24,314 nt of DNA from JBLIAZ01 sp047632015 (GTDB lineage: Bacteria > Bacteroidota > Bacteroidia > Flavobacteriales_C > GCA-002722245), in assembly GCA_047632015.1 (NCBI GenBank), contig JBLIBC010000008.1, forward strand, positions 1 through 24,314, in the 5' to 3' direction. Positions 8,398-16,047 of the stretch are shown here, piece by piece. The position numbers were made by a program, and so were the translations under genes. Positions within the stretch are counted from its first letter, which is position 1. The number at the start of each line of letters is the position of its first letter. The notes under the pieces were generated by a model, which saw only the letters and a list, made by a program, of their open reading frames with translations, was not told the origin of the DNA and did no database searches.

Positions 8398-9846
8398 TTA
8401 AAATTGGAAATAAATAAATTCTTGCTGTCCAGTAGACAAAAATATTATTGCTACTACAATTGCATAGTATATGAAATATCGATAAACTGGTTTCCAAGTT
8501 AAACCTAGTTTTTCAGTAGCATATTGATCTTTTCGTCCTAGCCATTCAACCCCAATGAAAACCACCATTAAAAACAGTGTTAAACCTGCTTTTTTCAGGT
8601 TAAATAAGTTAGGAGTTTCAAAGGGAGAGCGAGAGAGCATTTGGCTGACATACGTAAAAGCTCCTTTTAAGCTTTCAGCTCTAAAAAAGATCCAAGCAAA
8701 TGTCGTTAACCCAAAGGTCAGCCCCATAGATATAAGTACTTTCAATGAAGGTATGAGTTTTTCGTTTGAAATAACATCAGTGTTATTGCGATTCCGATTT
8801 AATAGCAACAGGGGTAAAAAATAAATAGAATGCAACAGTCCCCAAGCTACAAAGGTCCAATTAGCACCATGCCAGAGACCACTGACAATGAATATAATAA
8901 ATACGTTTCTTACTTTTTTAAAGGTAGAACTTCTGCTCCCTCCAAGGGGGATGTACAGGTAGTCTCTGAACCAAGTTGACAGTGATATGTGCCATTTCCG
9001 CCAGAACTCCGCTATATCTCGTGAAAAGTAAGGAAAATTGAAATTTCGGGACAAATTGAATCCAAATAATCTTGAAGTACCAATGGCAATGTCAGAATAT
9101 CCCGAAAAATCCCCATAAATTTGAAAGGCAAAGAATATTGGTCCTAAAATTAGTGCGCTGCTATTCATATCACCAGCGTTATTAAAGATTTCATTGGCGA
9201 AAACCGCGCAGTTATCTGCTATCACGATTTTTTTAAACAAACCCCACAGTATTTGTCGTAACCCATCTACAGCTGTTAAGTAGTTGAAAGTTCTTTTTTT
9301 AAGGAATTGTGGAAGCAAATGTGTGGCTCGTTCGATTGGTCCTGCTACTAGTTGCGGAAAGAAACTCACGAATGTAGAAAAGGCCACAAAATCAGTAGTT
9401 GGGACCAATTTTCTATTATATGTATCAATGGTATAACTTAAAGTTTGGAAGGTGTAAAAGCTGATACCAATCGGTAGAATTATATCCAAAGTATTATCTT
9501 GAATATCCTGTCCGAAAAATGTAAAAGTGCTGACAAAACTATCTACAAAAAAATTGTAATATTTGAAAAACCCTAATAAACTTATATTGAAAGAGATGCT
9601 TGTCCAAAGTAAAATTTTCCTACGAGTACAGTTTTCATTGCTTTTTAACAACCTTCCTACTGTGTAGTCTACAGTTGAGCTTAGGAATATCAACAGCAAG
9701 AATCGCCAATCCCAGAATCCATAAAATACATAACTTGCTATGGCTAAAAATGTATTTTGAAGTTTAATTTTGCCACCAAGAGCGAACCAGTAGATGATAA
9801 AAACTGCGGGTAAGAATATTGCAAAGTCAATTGAATTAAATAACAT
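8398..9846 (-). CDS. MBOAT family membrane O-acyltransferase (AlgI/DltB type)
   Basis: 482 residues, polytopic. Diagnostic MBOAT blocks are present in order: LPIGISFYTFQTLSY (124-138), FFPQLVAGPI (162-171), IYGDFSGYSDIAIG (243-256), FWRKWHISLSTWFRDYLYIP (281-300) with conserved H286, and SGLWHGANWTF (322-332) with the putative catalytic H326. AlgI/DltB-type enzymes move an acyl group, usually acetyl, across the inner membrane for transfer to an extracytoplasmic polymer. Two SGNH-type genes directly downstream are the usual partners. This is the first gene of the reverse-strand operon; the 209-bp region shared with the divergent flippase gene should hold its promoter, although I see no exact TAnnTTTG box on this strand. 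An SD-led 17-codon reading frame overlaps its start codon. The acceptor glycan is presumably the product of this locus. Confidence 0.93.
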   Translation of the reverse strand: MLFNSIDFAIFLPAVFIIYWFALGGKIKLQNTFLAIASYVFYGFWDWRFLLLIFLSSTVDYTVGRLLKSNENCTRRKILLWTSISFNISLLGFFKYYNFFVDSFVSTFTFFGQDIQDNTLDIILPIGISFYTFQTLSYTIDTYNRKLVPTTDFVAFSTFVSFFPQLVAGPIERATHLLPQFLKKRTFNYLTAVDGLRQILWGLFKKIVIADNCAVFANEIFNNAGDMNSSALILGPIFFAFQIYGDFSGYSDIAIGTSRLFGFNLSRNFNFPYFSRDIAEFWRKWHISLSTWFRDYLYIPLGGSRSSTFKKVRNVFIIFIVSGLWHGANWTFVAWGLLHSIYFLPLLLLNRNRNNTDVISNEKLIPSLKVLISMGLTFGLTTFAWIFFRAESLKGAFTYVSQMLSRSPFETPNLFNLKKAGLTLFLMVVFIGVEWLGRKDQYATEKLGLTWKPVYRYFIYYAIVVAIIFLSTGQQEFIYFQF

Positions 9847-9889
9847 CGATTAATTTTATCTTTTTACTGCTATTAGTATCAATAATCAT
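9836..9889 (-). other. Possible 17-codon leader ORF overlapping the MBOAT start
   Basis: On the minus strand an ATG at 9889-9887 opens a 17-residue frame (MIIDTNSSKKIKLIDVI) whose stop at 9838-9836 lies 8 bases inside the MBOAT gene in a different frame. It is preceded, at 9-base spacing, by AAAGGAGGAG (9908-9899), an unusually strong Shine-Dalgarno for this sequence. It could couple translation of the MBOAT gene, or be coincidence. Confidence 0.25.
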
Positions 9890-10027
9890 TTTATTCAACT
9901 CCTCCTTTATGTTGAAAATCTTAACTCGTGAGCTAAATTAATGTTTTTTTGATAAACGATGAATGGGAATTCTTCCTATCGCAGGATGATAATTAAAAGT
10001 GTAAGTAGTTAGCTCGAGGAAAAGAAC

Positions 10028-10035
10028 TATTTTTG
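10028..10035 (+). promoter_or_regulatory. Candidate -7 box upstream of the flippase gene
   Basis: TATTTTTG matches the Bacteroidota -7 consensus TAnnTTTG exactly and lies 20 bases before the TTG start at 10056. No TTTG or TTG is found at the proper distance upstream, so it is supported by one element only. Confidence 0.3.
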
Positions 10036-10055
10036 GTCCTAAATAGAGGTGTTCG

Positions 10056-11348
10056 TTGAAAAAAGAATTAATAATTTATGGACTTGCAATAGGAATCAAC
10101 AGAGGAGCTGTATTGATTTTAATGCCATTTTTGGTTTCTGTTTTAAGCACAGCTGATTTTGGTTTATTTAATTATGCGCAACTGTTGTTTCAATTAGCTG
10201 CGCCAATTTTATCCTTGAACATCATCGTTTCTATTGCTAGAGAGGGAGCTGACGACCCAAAAAGAGGATTGTTTGTTTACAAAAAGTTTTTTTTACCTCT
10301 TTTAGTTGTTGCTTTATTAATTGCAACTTGCTTTCATTTATTTGTAAACATTGAAGATGCCTATATTTACACATTTGCTCTTGTTTTAGCAGGATTTGAA
10401 TCTTGGCACAACATGCAATTGAACGTGTTTAGAGCATTCGAAAAAAATTGGAAGTTTTTCCTTTTTTCAGTTTTAAAGACGATTGGGTTGGGCCTCTTAT
10501 TTGGAGCGCTGTATTTATACGACAATCAAGCTCCACTTGAATACTATTTGGCGCTTCAGTGTAGTTGGTTTTTCGTTTTGGCTGTAGTCTTTCATACCGT
10601 GATTATAAAAGAGAGCGAAGAAAATGCGTCACTTTCCTTGTTGGAAGCGGCCAAGTTTTCGATGGTTTTAATACCTCACTCTTTGTCGTTGTGGTTAATT
10701 GCAAGTTCAGGTCGATTTTTCATAAAGGAAATGTATGGTGCATTTGAGCTAGGAGTATTTAGTAAGTTTTTTAACGTAGCAATGATTTTGATGGTTATAA
10801 ACAGTGGTCTAGGAGTAGTTTTACCTCAAAGGATTATTCGAGACTATGACAAGTGGTCAACTTACCTGTATCGACGTAATTTTATAGTCAATTATAGTTT
10901 GGCTGGATTAGCTATGTTTTTGTTTTTGACAGCTGGGATTGTGATTGATTCTTTATTCATTCATATAATAGACATCGATTATAGCAAATATGGTTTTTCG
11001 TTTACTTTAATATTTTCCGGATTTTTTCTGTTAGGCTTCTACTATGTATACTCTAACATTTTGTTTTCCCTGAGAAAAAATAAAACGTTAGCTCTTGTTA
11101 CCTTAACAACAGCGACATTTAGCATAGCGATAAATTTTATAATGGTTAAGAATTATGCTCTATTTGGGGCGGCTGGGTCTGTTGCAATTACGTATGGAGT
11201 GTACTGGTTGTGCACCTTTGTCATGGCCTCAAAGCACGAAGTAAGTATTAAGCAGTCAATTTGGAAAGAGATTGGGCTTGTTATTTTGTTTTTAAGTAGT
11301 TTGTACCCCATCTACTTATGCACACTTTATGCTTTACAATTTTTATAA
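10056..11348 (+). CDS. wzx: Wzx-type lipid-linked oligosaccharide flippase
   Basis: A 430-residue polytopic protein with about twelve hydrophobic helices, of the polysaccharide-biosynthesis (MATE-like/MOP) exporter superfamily. The N-terminal run IYGLAIGINRGAVLILMPFL and the second-helix region (STADFGLFNYAQLL) follow the family pattern. It would move undecaprenyl-diphosphate-linked repeat units to the periplasmic side for polymerisation by Wzy. The start must be the TTG at 10056: an in-frame stop lies at 10044-10046, and any later Met would remove the first helix. AGAGG at 10045-10049 gives a usable ribosome binding site six bases upstream. The gene is divergent from the MBOAT operon. An insertion sequence begins 22 bp after its stop and now separates it from the capE-like operon. 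Confidence 0.85.
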   Translation: MKKELIIYGLAIGINRGAVLILMPFLVSVLSTADFGLFNYAQLLFQLAAPILSLNIIVSIAREGADDPKRGLFVYKKFFLPLLVVALLIATCFHLFVNIEDAYIYTFALVLAGFESWHNMQLNVFRAFEKNWKFFLFSVLKTIGLGLLFGALYLYDNQAPLEYYLALQCSWFFVLAVVFHTVIIKESEENASLSLLEAAKFSMVLIPHSLSLWLIASSGRFFIKEMYGAFELGVFSKFFNVAMILMVINSGLGVVLPQRIIRDYDKWSTYLYRRNFIVNYSLAGLAMFLFLTAGIVIDSLFIHIIDIDYSKYGFSFTLIFSGFFLLGFYYVYSNILFSLRKNKTLALVTLTTATFSIAINFIMVKNYALFGAAGSVAITYGVYWLCTFVMASKHEVSIKQSIWKEIGLVILFLSSLYPIYLCTLYALQFL

Positions 11349-11360
11349 GGGTAATGTCTC

Positions 11361-11370
11361 TATTAGTTAC
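11361..11370 (+). repeat. Target-site duplication, left copy
   Basis: TATTAGTTAC directly abuts the left end of the insertion sequence and is repeated without mismatch at 12584-12593 directly after its right end. Ten bases fits the 8-10 bp duplications reported for ISAs1-type elements. Confidence 0.92.
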
Positions 11371-11390
11371 CAGGGCAAACTCATACTTTT
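11371..11390 (+). repeat. Left terminal inverted repeat of the IS
   Basis: Begins CAGGGCAAAC and pairs with the reverse complement of 12564-12583 at 17 of 20 positions. Confidence 0.9.
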
Positions 11391-11434
11391 TTACCACTAA
11401 ATAAAATTAAGTAATTACTTGATTATCAATAGAT

Positions 11435-11442
11435 TATATTTG
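11435..11442 (+). promoter_or_regulatory. Candidate transposase promoter -7 box
   Basis: TATATTTG matches TAnnTTTG exactly, 53 bases before the transposase ATG. It lies between the arms of the 10-bp inverted repeat TTGATTATCA (11419-11428) and TGATAATCAA (11473-11482). A correctly spaced -33 TTTG is not seen. Confidence 0.3.
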
Positions 11443-11495
11443 TTTTACTGGTGTAAATTACTTATATTTATCTGATAATCAAACAGTTAAATAAA

Positions 11496-12558
11496 ATGGA
11501 ATCAAAAAATAGTTTAGTAAGAATTTTTAATGAGGTAGAAGATCCTCGAAGTCACATTAACAGGTTACACAACTTAACCGATGTTATTGCCATTGTAATG
11601 GTTGCTGTCCTTTGCGGAGCAGAAACGTGGAAACAAATGGTAGGTTTTGCAAAATCAAAAATAGATTTTCTTCTCGAATTTTTAGAACTTCCTCATGGGA
11701 TACCATCGGAAGACACTATCAATAGGGTGTTTCCAGCCATTGACAGCCTTAAATTTGAAGCTTGTTTTTTAGAATGGGTTAATACATTGTCCGATATGAT
11801 TCCTTGTCAAGTCATCGCTATTGACGGCAAAACAATTCGTGGAGCAAAAGAACATGGCAAGACATCACCTATTCACATGGTAAGTGCCTGGGCTTGTGAG
11901 AACAACCTTATACTGGGACAAATTAAGGTAGATGAGAAATCAAACGAAATTACAGCTATACCTGAGTTATTAGAAATGCTATGCGTAGAGAATTGCGTTG
12001 TTACCATTGATGCCATGGGATGTCAGCGAATTATATCTTAGCTGTAAAAGGAAATCAACAGGAGTTGTATCAGGACATTAAAGAGTCTTTTGTGTTCTCT
12101 AAAAAGGTGGAAACTGTAACAGATGTAGACTTTGGGCATGGGCGTATCGAGACCAGAACGTGGAGTGTTATCAAAGACCTTAGTCGTATTCGGAAATATC
12201 AGAGGTGGGAAAAATTAACCTCTTTAGTCAAAGTGGAAAGTACTCGAGAATTTAAAAACAGCACCAAACCCACAGAAACCTTTATCCGATATTTTATTTC
12301 AAGTTGTGATCAAACAAAGGAATTTTTTCAGCAGTCCATTCGTTCTCATTGGGCAATAGAAAACAAATTACATTGGGTATTAGATGTTGCTTTTGGTGAA
12401 GACGCTTCTCGAAAAAGAAAAGGAAATGCCGCCCAGAATTATTCTCTGCTCTTGAAAATGGCCTTAAACTTACTCAAGAATGAAAAAACAGAAAACAAGG
12501 CATTAAAGGAAAAAGACTGAAAGCTTTGTGGGACGTGGACTATCTGAAAAAAGTAATG
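11496..12558 (+). pseudogene. ISAs1-family transposase, broken by two frame lesions
   Basis: The first frame (11496-12041) carries the N-terminal region with DPRSHINRLHNL and the catalytic aspartates in AIDGKTIRGA and TIDAMGCQ, then runs into a stop. The protein continues in another frame from about 12026 (NYILAVKGNQQELYQDI) to 12520, carrying the catalytic Glu in HWAIENKLHWVLDVAFGED. About a dozen residues normally lying between GCQ and the NYILAVKGNQ strand are missing, which points to an out-of-frame deletion of some 30-40 bases. Near 12497-12503 a second shift occurs: the expected C-terminal ending (IKGKRLKALWDVDYLKKVM) continues in the third frame from 12502 to 12558. All DDE residues survive, but no single frame joins them, so the element cannot move without help from another copy. 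Confidence 0.9.
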
Positions 12559-12563
12559 AAAAT

Positions 12564-12583
12564 AAAAGTGAGGGTTTGCCCTG
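12564..12583 (-). repeat. Right terminal inverted repeat of the IS
   Basis: Ends with GTTTGCCCTG, the reverse complement of the first ten bases of the left end; three mismatches across 20 bases. Confidence 0.9.
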
Positions 12584-12593
12584 TATTAGTTAC
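12584..12593 (+). repeat. Target-site duplication, right copy
   Basis: TATTAGTTAC, identical to 11361-11370, immediately follows the IS right end. Confidence 0.92.
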
Positions 12594-12714
12594 TTTATGT
12601 AAAATCTTTTTTACATATTTGCGTACTGTTCAAAGCGTAACAATTTGTAGCAAATTAAATTTGTCCCTAAAAATAGTAGGTAAAGCAAATTTTTGAAATC
12701 TAAACTTAGATCTA

Positions 12715-13755
12715 ATGTTAAAAGAAAAAGTATTATTAATTACAGGAGGTACAGGATCCTTTGGAAATGCTGTGATGACAAGGTTTTTGAACACTGATCA
12801 TTTTAAAGAAATTAGAATTTTTTCTCGTGATGAGAAAAAACAAGATGACATGCGTAAAAAGTTCAACCACCCTAAAATCAAATTTTATATTGGTGATGTA
12901 CGAGATTTAGCAAGTGTCGAACCGGCTGTGAAAGGTGTTGATTACATATTTCATGCTGCTGCATTAAAACAAGTACCTTCATGTGAATTTTTCCCGCTTG
13001 AAGCCGTAAAAACAAATGTTTTAGGTACTGACAATGTTTTAACCGCTGCTGAAAAATATGAAGTTAAAAAAGTAGTTGTTTTAAGTACAGACAAAGCTGC
13101 TTATCCTATTAACGCAATGGGTATGTCCAAGGCTATGATGGAAAAAGTAATGGTAGCCAAATCAAGAAACTTAGACGACAGTAAAACTATTTTCTGTGGA
13201 ACACGATACGGAAACGTAATGGCCTCGAGAGGTTCAGTTATCCCTTTGTTTGCAGACTTCATTAAAAAAGGTTTGCCAGTTACAATCACTGATCCAATGA
13301 TGACAAGGTTCATGATGACCTTGGAGGATGCAGTAGATTTAGTGTTGTACGCGTTTGAAAACGGGAAGCAAGGAGATTTGTTTGTTCAAAAATCACCAGC
13401 AGCAACTATCGAAGACATGACTACTGCGATGTTGGAATTGTATAAAGCTGATAACGAAGTAAAAATCATTGGGACAAGACATGGTGAAAAACTATACGAA
13501 ACTTTAGTAAACCGAGAAGACATGGTTAAAGCTGAAGATTGTGGAGATTATTACAGGATTCCAGCTGACAACAGAGGTTTGAATTACGCATCCTTTTTCT
13601 CAGAAGGCACACCAGAGGTGAGTAAGTTCGAAGAATATCATTCTCATAATACGACCAGATTGGATGTTGAGGGCACAAAAAAGTTGTTGCTTAAACTTCC
13701 ATTAATGAGGAAAGACATACTAGGAGAAGAAGATTTAGTTGAATATCCAGATTAA
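12715..13755 (+). CDS. capE: UDP-GlcNAc 4,6-dehydratase/5-epimerase (CapE/FnlA/WbjB)
   Basis: 346 residues, the usual length for CapE. An extended-SDR Rossmann motif GGTGSFG (11-17) is followed by SRDEKKQDDMRKKF (37-50), AAALKQVPSCEFFPLEAVKT (81-100) and STDKAAYPINAMGMSK (124-139), in which Met135 takes the place of the usual SDR tyrosine, with Lys139, as in CapE and WbjB. The enzyme converts UDP-GlcNAc to a 4-keto-6-deoxy sugar with inversion at C5, the first step to UDP-N-acetyl-L-fucosamine. It is the first gene of a tight operon: capF starts 8 bp downstream and capG and a WbuB-like transferase follow, the standard L-FucNAc gene order. It lies 131 bp after the IS end; no strong promoter match is visible in between. 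Confidence 0.93.
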   Translation: MLKEKVLLITGGTGSFGNAVMTRFLNTDHFKEIRIFSRDEKKQDDMRKKFNHPKIKFYIGDVRDLASVEPAVKGVDYIFHAAALKQVPSCEFFPLEAVKTNVLGTDNVLTAAEKYEVKKVVVLSTDKAAYPINAMGMSKAMMEKVMVAKSRNLDDSKTIFCGTRYGNVMASRGSVIPLFADFIKKGLPVTITDPMMTRFMMTLEDAVDLVLYAFENGKQGDLFVQKSPAATIEDMTTAMLELYKADNEVKIIGTRHGEKLYETLVNREDMVKAEDCGDYYRIPADNRGLNYASFFSEGTPEVSKFEEYHSHNTTRLDVEGTKKLLLKLPLMRKDILGEEDLVEYPD

Positions 13756-13763
13756 AAAATAAA

Positions 13764-14894
13764 ATGATTAAAGTTGGTATTACAGGGCAAGCAGGATTCG
13801 TAGGAACACATTTATTTAATACTTTATCTTTTAGAGAAGGTTTTGAACGTGTGCCTTTTGAAGACGGTTTTTTTCAAAACGAATCTAGTTTAGATCAATT
13901 CGTAAGTCAATGTGATGTGGTGGTACATTTAGCCGCAATGAACAGGCATAATGATCCTGAAGTACTGTATCAAACTAACATTGGCTTAGTTAAAAAGTTA
14001 ATATCAGCTTTTGATCGAACGAACTCCAGGCCGCACGTTTTATTTTCATCGTCTACTCAAGAGGAACGGGATAATTTATACGGAAAGTCAAAAAAAGAAG
14101 GGCGAGAATTGTTCGAAGGTTGGGCAAAAGAAAAAGGAGGTAAATTTACAGGTATCATTATTCCTAACGTATATGGACCCTTTGGACACCCTTACTATAA
14201 TTCAGTTGTAGCTACTTTTTGTCACCAATTGACTCATGGCGAAACGCCAGTAGTTAATGGAGATGGAGAACTAAAATTAGTTTTTGTTACCGAATTAGTA
14301 GATGATATTTTAGATAAAGTTTTAGAAGCTACTAAAAAAGACAAGGGATTAGTTGAAAAATTTCTTGTTCCCCATCGCTATACGATTACAGTATTACAGC
14401 TTTTAGCCTTAATTACTAAGTACAAGGAGGAATATTTTGAACAAGGAAAAATTCCCTTAATTGAAAACAGGTTTGAACTGAATTTATTTAATACATTCAG
14501 GTGTTACATGCCTATCAAGGATCATTTTCCTGTGAAGTATGTAAAATATACCGATCCAAGAGGAGCATTTGTGGAGTTAGCGAGGTTAGATATAGGGGGG
14601 CAAACATCCTATTCAACTACAGTTCCTGACATTACGAGAGGAAATCATTTTCATACAAGAAAGATAGAGCGATTTTCAGTGATCAAAGGGAAGGCCTTAA
14701 TTGAAATGCGAAGAATTGGAACCGAAGAGGTATTTAGTTTTGAGTTAGATGGTGAAGAGCCATCTTACGTAGACATGCCTATTTGGCACACACACAACGT
14801 TAAAAATGTTGGAGATGAAGAATTGATAACAGTGTTTTGGATCAACGAACCTTACGACGAAAAGGATTCTGACACCTATTTTGAAACCGTTTAG
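13764..14894 (+). CDS. capF: UDP-L-FucNAc pathway bifunctional reductase (CapF/FnlB/WbjC)
   Basis: 376 residues with the two-domain layout of CapF. The N-terminal SDR-like domain begins GITGQAGFVGTHL (4-16) and holds YGKSKKEGREL, the Tyr-x-x-x-Lys catalytic pair. The C-terminal cupin domain (about 250-376) has the histidine-rich GNHFHTRKIERFSVIKG and MPIWHTHNV, which supply its metal site. CapF acts after CapE, converting the keto intermediate toward UDP-2-acetamido-2,6-dideoxy-L-talose with NADPH. Cytosolic. ATG start 8 bp after the capE stop; capG begins 10 bp after its own stop. Nothing appears truncated. Confidence 0.93.
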   Translation: MIKVGITGQAGFVGTHLFNTLSFREGFERVPFEDGFFQNESSLDQFVSQCDVVVHLAAMNRHNDPEVLYQTNIGLVKKLISAFDRTNSRPHVLFSSSTQEERDNLYGKSKKEGRELFEGWAKEKGGKFTGIIIPNVYGPFGHPYYNSVVATFCHQLTHGETPVVNGDGELKLVFVTELVDDILDKVLEATKKDKGLVEKFLVPHRYTITVLQLLALITKYKEEYFEQGKIPLIENRFELNLFNTFRCYMPIKDHFPVKYVKYTDPRGAFVELARLDIGGQTSYSTTVPDITRGNHFHTRKIERFSVIKGKALIEMRRIGTEEVFSFELDGEEPSYVDMPIWHTHNVKNVGDEELITVFWINEPYDEKDSDTYFETV

Positions 14895-14904
14895 CCTTAA
14901 AAAA

Positions 14905-16047
14905 ATGAATAAAAAATTAAAAGTAATGACGGTTGTGGGGACACGACCTGAAATCATAAGACTTTCAAAAGTAATGACTGCTTTGGATGAGTCCAAAGCC
15001 ATTGAACATATCATTGTTCATACTGGTCAAAATTATGACTATGAGCTGAATCAAATATTTTTTGAAGACTTAGGAATAAGAAAACCGGACCATTTTTTAA
15101 ATGCTGCAGGAGCTGGTGCAATGGAAACTGTGGGTCAAATATTAATAACCATTGATCCATTACTTGCTGAGGTAAAGCCAGACGCATTTTTAGTTTTGGG
15201 TGATACTAATTCTTGTTTGTGTGCTATTCCAGCAAAAAAACGGCACATTCCTGTTTTCCACATGGAGGCTGGAAACAGGTGTTTTGACCAAAGAGTTCCT
15301 GAGGAAACAAACAGAAAAATTGTGGATCATGTATCAGATGTAAATTTAACTTACAGTGATATTGCAAGAGAGTATTTGTTAAAAGAAGGTTTACCTGCCG
15401 ATAGGATTATCAAAACAGGTTCTCCAATGTATGAAGTATTAACTCATTATTTGCCAAGCATTAAAAAGTCTGATGTATTGGAAAGGTTGAACTTAACGAA
15501 AGGTGAATTCTTTGTAGTATCTGCCCATCGTGAAGAGAACATTTCAAGTGATAAAAACTTCAAAGGTTTAATGGATGGTTTAAACGCCGTAGCTGAAAAG
15601 TACGGATACCCAATCATAGTGAGCACACACCCTAGGACTAGGAACATGATTGAAGAAAAAAACTACGAAGTTCGACCAGAAATCCAATTTTTAAAACCTC
15701 TTGGTTTTAATGATTACAATGCTTTGCAAATGCATTCGTTTGCAGCGTTATCTGATAGTGGAACGATATCAGAAGAGTCGTCTATCTTAAATTTCAGGGC
15801 TTTGAATTTACGCCAAGCCCATGAACGACCTGAAGCAATGGAAGAAGCATCAGTGATGATGGTAGGATTGAGTCCTGAGCGAATTTTACAAGGATTAGTA
15901 CAATTAGAGCAACAAGAAATCGGTGATGGACGAAATTATCGGCCAGTAGCTGATTACAGTATGCCAAATGTTTCCGAAAAAGTGGTTCGAATTATCATTT
16001 CCTATGTGGACTATATAAAAAGAGTAGTTTGGCAAGAAGAATCTTAA
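14905..16047 (+). CDS. capG: UDP-L-FucNAc synthesis 2-epimerase (CapG/FnlC/WbjD)
   Basis: A 380-residue member of the non-hydrolysing UDP-GlcNAc 2-epimerase fold. Motifs include VGTRPEIIRLSKVM near the N-terminus, HTGQNYDYELNQIFFEDLGI, HMEAGNRCFDQRVPEETNR and SDSGTISEESS. In CapE-CapF-CapG order the enzyme epimerises C2 to give UDP-N-acetyl-L-fucosamine. Automated tools may name it WecB, but the neighbours argue for CapG. The ATG at 14905 is preferred over the in-frame TTG at 14881, which would overlap capF and add eight residues not expected before the first beta strand. The 3' end overlaps the next gene by 19 bases. Confidence 0.92.
   Translation: MNKKLKVMTVVGTRPEIIRLSKVMTALDESKAIEHIIVHTGQNYDYELNQIFFEDLGIRKPDHFLNAAGAGAMETVGQILITIDPLLAEVKPDAFLVLGDTNSCLCAIPAKKRHIPVFHMEAGNRCFDQRVPEETNRKIVDHVSDVNLTYSDIAREYLLKEGLPADRIIKTGSPMYEVLTHYLPSIKKSDVLERLNLTKGEFFVVSAHREENISSDKNFKGLMDGLNAVAEKYGYPIIVSTHPRTRNMIEEKNYEVRPEIQFLKPLGFNDYNALQMHSFAALSDSGTISEESSILNFRALNLRQAHERPEAMEEASVMMVGLSPERILQGLVQLEQQEIGDGRNYRPVADYSMPNVSEKVVRIIISYVDYIKRVVWQEES

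Larger units (their letters stand above)
11371..12583 (+). mobile_element. Insertion sequence, ISAs1 family, 1213 bp, defective
   Basis: The element is delimited by terminal inverted repeats at 11371-11390 and 12564-12583; the outer ten bases CAGGGCAAAC are identical and 17 of 20 match overall. It is flanked by the perfect 10-bp duplication TATTAGTTAC. It contains one transposase gene of ISAs1 type (DDE), oriented with the flanking genes, which is disrupted. The size is slightly under that usual for the family, in keeping with an internal deletion. The insertion point is the intergenic gap between the wzx stop and the capE-like operon, so no gene was broken. An exact -7-like box (11435-11442) and a 10-bp inverted repeat (11419-11428 with 11473-11482) lie in its left end before the transposase start. 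Confidence 0.93.

Noticed and set aside
11496..12520. Programmed frameshift joining the two transposase frames
   Set aside because: About a dozen conserved residues are absent at the junction and a second shift occurs near the C-terminus; these are lesions, and ISAs1-type transposases are normally made from one frame.
12594..12714. Promoter directly upstream of capE
   Set aside because: The best pair (TTTG at 12660-12663 and AATTTTTG at 12688-12695) has 24-base spacing and a mismatch in the -7 box; CATATTTG at 12614-12621 has no -33 partner.
14881..14904. Start of CapG at the TTG at 14881
   Set aside because: It overlaps capF and adds residues before the first strand of the fold; the ATG at 14905 gives the normal family length.
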